From CAXBOO01 sp963977425 (GTDB lineage Bacteria; Bacteroidota; Bacteroidia; Flavobacteriales_D; Luteibaculaceae), in contig CAXBOO010000002.1 in assembly GCA_963977425.1 (NCBI GenBank), positions 124,001 to 188,000 of the forward strand: a stretch of 64,000 nucleotides of DNA. The letters run 5' to 3'. Shown in pieces: positions 62,695 to 64,000 of this stretch. Each line of letters opens with the position of its first letter. The stretch's first letter is position 1. A model generated the notes under the pieces. The model was not told where the DNA came from, made no database searches, and was given only the letters and a program-made list of their open reading frames with translations. The position numbers and the translations under genes were made by a program.

Positions 62695-62728
62695 AAAAAA
62701 AGCTTCGGACAACACCGAGGCTTTTTTT
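62695..62728 (+). terminator. Terminator of the SprB-repeat adhesin gene
   Basis: A 14-pair stem with one mismatch (AGCTTCGG / CCGAGGCT core), a 6-base loop and seven T directly after it. Confidence 0.88.
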
Positions 62729-62745
62729 ATGCCTAAATTTCACCT

Positions 62746-63411
62746 ATGGGCAAAACAGCTTTGGTAATTGGGGCAACAGGGTTAACAGGCACTGCATTGG
62801 TTGAACTTCTAATAGCAGATACTGACTTTGAAAGTGTAAAAATTTTCGGCAGAAAAAGTACTAACCTCATCCACCCCAAAATTACAGAATACATTGTCGA
62901 TTTATTCAACCCGCTTTCATTCGAAAATGACTTTACGGGCGATGTTGCCTTTTGCTGCATAGGTACTACAGCTAAGAAAACTCCAGACAAAGATTTATAC
63001 CGTCAAATAGATTTTGGAATTCCTGTTACAACAGCTCAACTGTGCAAGAAAAACAACATACCACAGCTTCTGATAATATCGGCTTTAGGAGCGAATAAAG
63101 AAAGCTCCGTTTTTTACAATCGAACAAAAGGTGAAATGGAAGAAGCCGTACTATCTCAAGCATTAGAAAAACTCAATTTACTTCAACCTTCACTCATAGT
63201 TGGTAACAGAAATGAGTTTCGTTTGGGTGAAAAAATAGCGTCTGTTGTAATGTCGTTTGGGAAGTTATTCATGCTAGGGGCACTAAAAAAATACCAACCC
63301 ATTCAAGCCATTCAAATTGCACGTGCCATGGTGTATTTATCCAAACACCCTTTTGTTACAACACGCATAGAATCTGATGAGATAAAGAAACTCTCTGATG
63401 CTTACAACTAA
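62746..63411 (+). CDS. NAD(P)-binding Rossmann-fold oxidoreductase (HTATIP2/YwnB-like)
   Basis: A 221-residue atypical short-chain dehydrogenase. VIGATGLTG at residues 7-15 is the NAD(P)-binding glycine motif, and AFCCIGTTAKKTPDKD, LLIISALGANKES and FYNRTKGEMEEAV (with the catalytic-like Tyr/Lys pair in the form YNRTKG) follow. It resembles HTATIP2/TIP30-like and NmrA-like proteins, many of which bind NADPH without a known substrate. The ATG start lies 18 bases after the adhesin terminator. No partner gene is apparent, and it ends 22 bases from the convergent LytTR regulator. Confidence 0.85.
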   Translation: MGKTALVIGATGLTGTALVELLIADTDFESVKIFGRKSTNLIHPKITEYIVDLFNPLSFENDFTGDVAFCCIGTTAKKTPDKDLYRQIDFGIPVTTAQLCKKNNIPQLLIISALGANKESSVFYNRTKGEMEEAVLSQALEKLNLLQPSLIVGNRNEFRLGEKIASVVMSFGKLFMLGALKKYQPIQAIQIARAMVYLSKHPFVTTRIESDEIKKLSDAYN

Positions 63412-63433
63412 ATAAAGTCAGGTATACTTGAAT

Positions 63434-64000
63434 TTAAATACCGAGTGCTTGCTTCAATTTTAAGTGCCCGCTCCTACTAATTTGTACGGCCTCATCGTTT
63501 TTCAAAACCGCTCGATAACTATCTTTTGTAAGCTGTTCTATTTTTAATAAAAAAGACACATTGATCATAAACGATCGGTGCACTCGAACAAATTTATTGA
63601 TGGGCAAACTATCTTCGAATTTTGAAAGAGTGTGCTTCTTTAGGAAACAATCTTTTACCGTGTGAATTTTCACATAATCGTCGTAAGCTTCGAGGTAAAC
63701 AACATCTTGAATGGGAATAATTTTAATGTCCTGTCCGTCTTTTACAACTATTCTATTGCTTCTCTCTTCTTTCTGATAATGCGCTACACTTTGCTCAATT
63801 TTAGTTCCATCTTGCTGAGGCACATTCGCCATAGCTTTAGCAAAACGTTCTTTAGAAAATGGCTTAAGCAAATAATCTACCGCTTGATGCTCAAACGCTT
63901 TAATAGCAAATTGATCAAAAGCTGTTGCGAAAATTACTTTTGGTTTGTTTTCTAAAATTTCAAGCAGCTCGAAACCATTTACTTTAGGCATTTGAATATC
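63434..64000 (-). CDS. LytTR-family response regulator (5' end outside window)
   Basis: The C-terminal 189 codons of a two-component response regulator. The visible part begins at DIQMPKVNG, so the phosphoacceptor Asp is encoded by the last three bases of the window (64000-63998). The receiver domain continues with VIFATAFDQFAIKAFEHQAVDYLLKPF, containing the conserved Thr/Ala switch and Lys. After a charged linker the LytTR DNA-binding domain spans the last 105 residues (VYLEAYDDYVKIHT, KFVRVHRSFMINV). A LytS/YehU-type sensor kinase gene is expected beyond the window edge. Such regulators control surface and regulatory genes in many bacteria; the target here is unknown. Confidence 0.94.
   Translation of the reverse strand, partial: DIQMPKVNGFELLEILENKPKVIFATAFDQFAIKAFEHQAVDYLLKPFSKERFAKAMANVPQQDGTKIEQSVAHYQKEERSNRIVVKDGQDIKIIPIQDVVYLEAYDDYVKIHTVKDCFLKKHTLSKFEDSLPINKFVRVHRSFMINVSFLLKIEQLTKDSYRAVLKNDEAVQISRSGHLKLKQALGI

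Overview
The window is chromosomal DNA of a Bacteroidota bacterium, most likely from the Flavobacteriia or a close relative. This rests on several independent signs. Five very large surface proteins end in the type-B C-terminal sorting domain of the type IX secretion system (T9SS). One of them is followed by a PorP/SprF-like gene and an OmpA-family gene. The block parA-parB-DUF5683-dapB-lepB-WbqC is an arrangement I know from this phylum. Several promoters match the phylum-specific form TTG-N(17-23)-TAnnTTTG, and Shine-Dalgarno sequences are mostly missing. I cannot name a genus.

Layout. 1-2787: the 3' part of metH (cut by the window edge) and metF. 2808-2959: a stand-alone tRNA-Ser(UGA) with its own promoter and terminator. 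3040-6834: a GWxTD protein, a glycosyltransferase, aroQ and a XerC/D-type recombinase. 6800-10264 (minus): a three-gene glycosyltransferase operon (DPM1-like, cellulose-synthase-like, GT-C membrane type). 10733-18217: a cassette of a 1709-residue HYR-like adhesin, PorP/SprF and an OmpA/PD40 protein, closed by a strong terminator. 18294-22648: purine nucleoside phosphorylase, a TIGR04282-type nucleotidyl/glycosyltransferase, the tRNA-modifying Sua5/TsaC, the CCA-adding enzyme and a BadF/BcrA-type sugar kinase. 22704-29916: an unbroken run of DUF4856 lipoprotein, imelysin, a vitamin-K-carboxylase-like (HTTM) membrane protein, a TonB-dependent receptor, a TruA-like protein and a GreA-like protein. 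29917-30855 (minus): a DoxX-like protein and an FMN reductase. 30994-35453: parA, parB, DUF5683, dapB and lepB. 35513-42961: a lipoprotein, WbqC, an acyl-CoA carboxylase beta subunit, a DUF2911 protein, a type-B sorted Ig-like protein, msrA, a rhodanese and a DUF1801 protein. 43045-62690: three giant type-B sorted adhesins (about 2720, 1752 and 1620 residues). The first two are divergent paralogues that flank a G-poor 0.8 kb intergenic region. 62746-64000: a NAD(P)-binding protein and a LytTR response regulator cut by the window edge.

How the genes work together. The dominant theme is cell-surface construction: T9SS cargo, an outer-membrane PorP partner, an OmpA-type anchor, lipid-linked glycan enzymes, and a surface uptake locus that may handle iron. 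The rest is ordinary housekeeping. The most promising unexplained material is (a) the imelysin/DUF4856/carboxylase-like/TonB receptor locus, where the carboxylase-like protein appears to keep key residues of vitamin-K-dependent gamma-carboxylase; (b) a module of about 190 residues present once in the 2.7-kilo-residue adhesin and twice in its divergent paralogue; and (c) divergent promoters that share a palindromic TTGCAA -33 element. I found no CRISPR array, insertion sequence, prophage or classical defence system.
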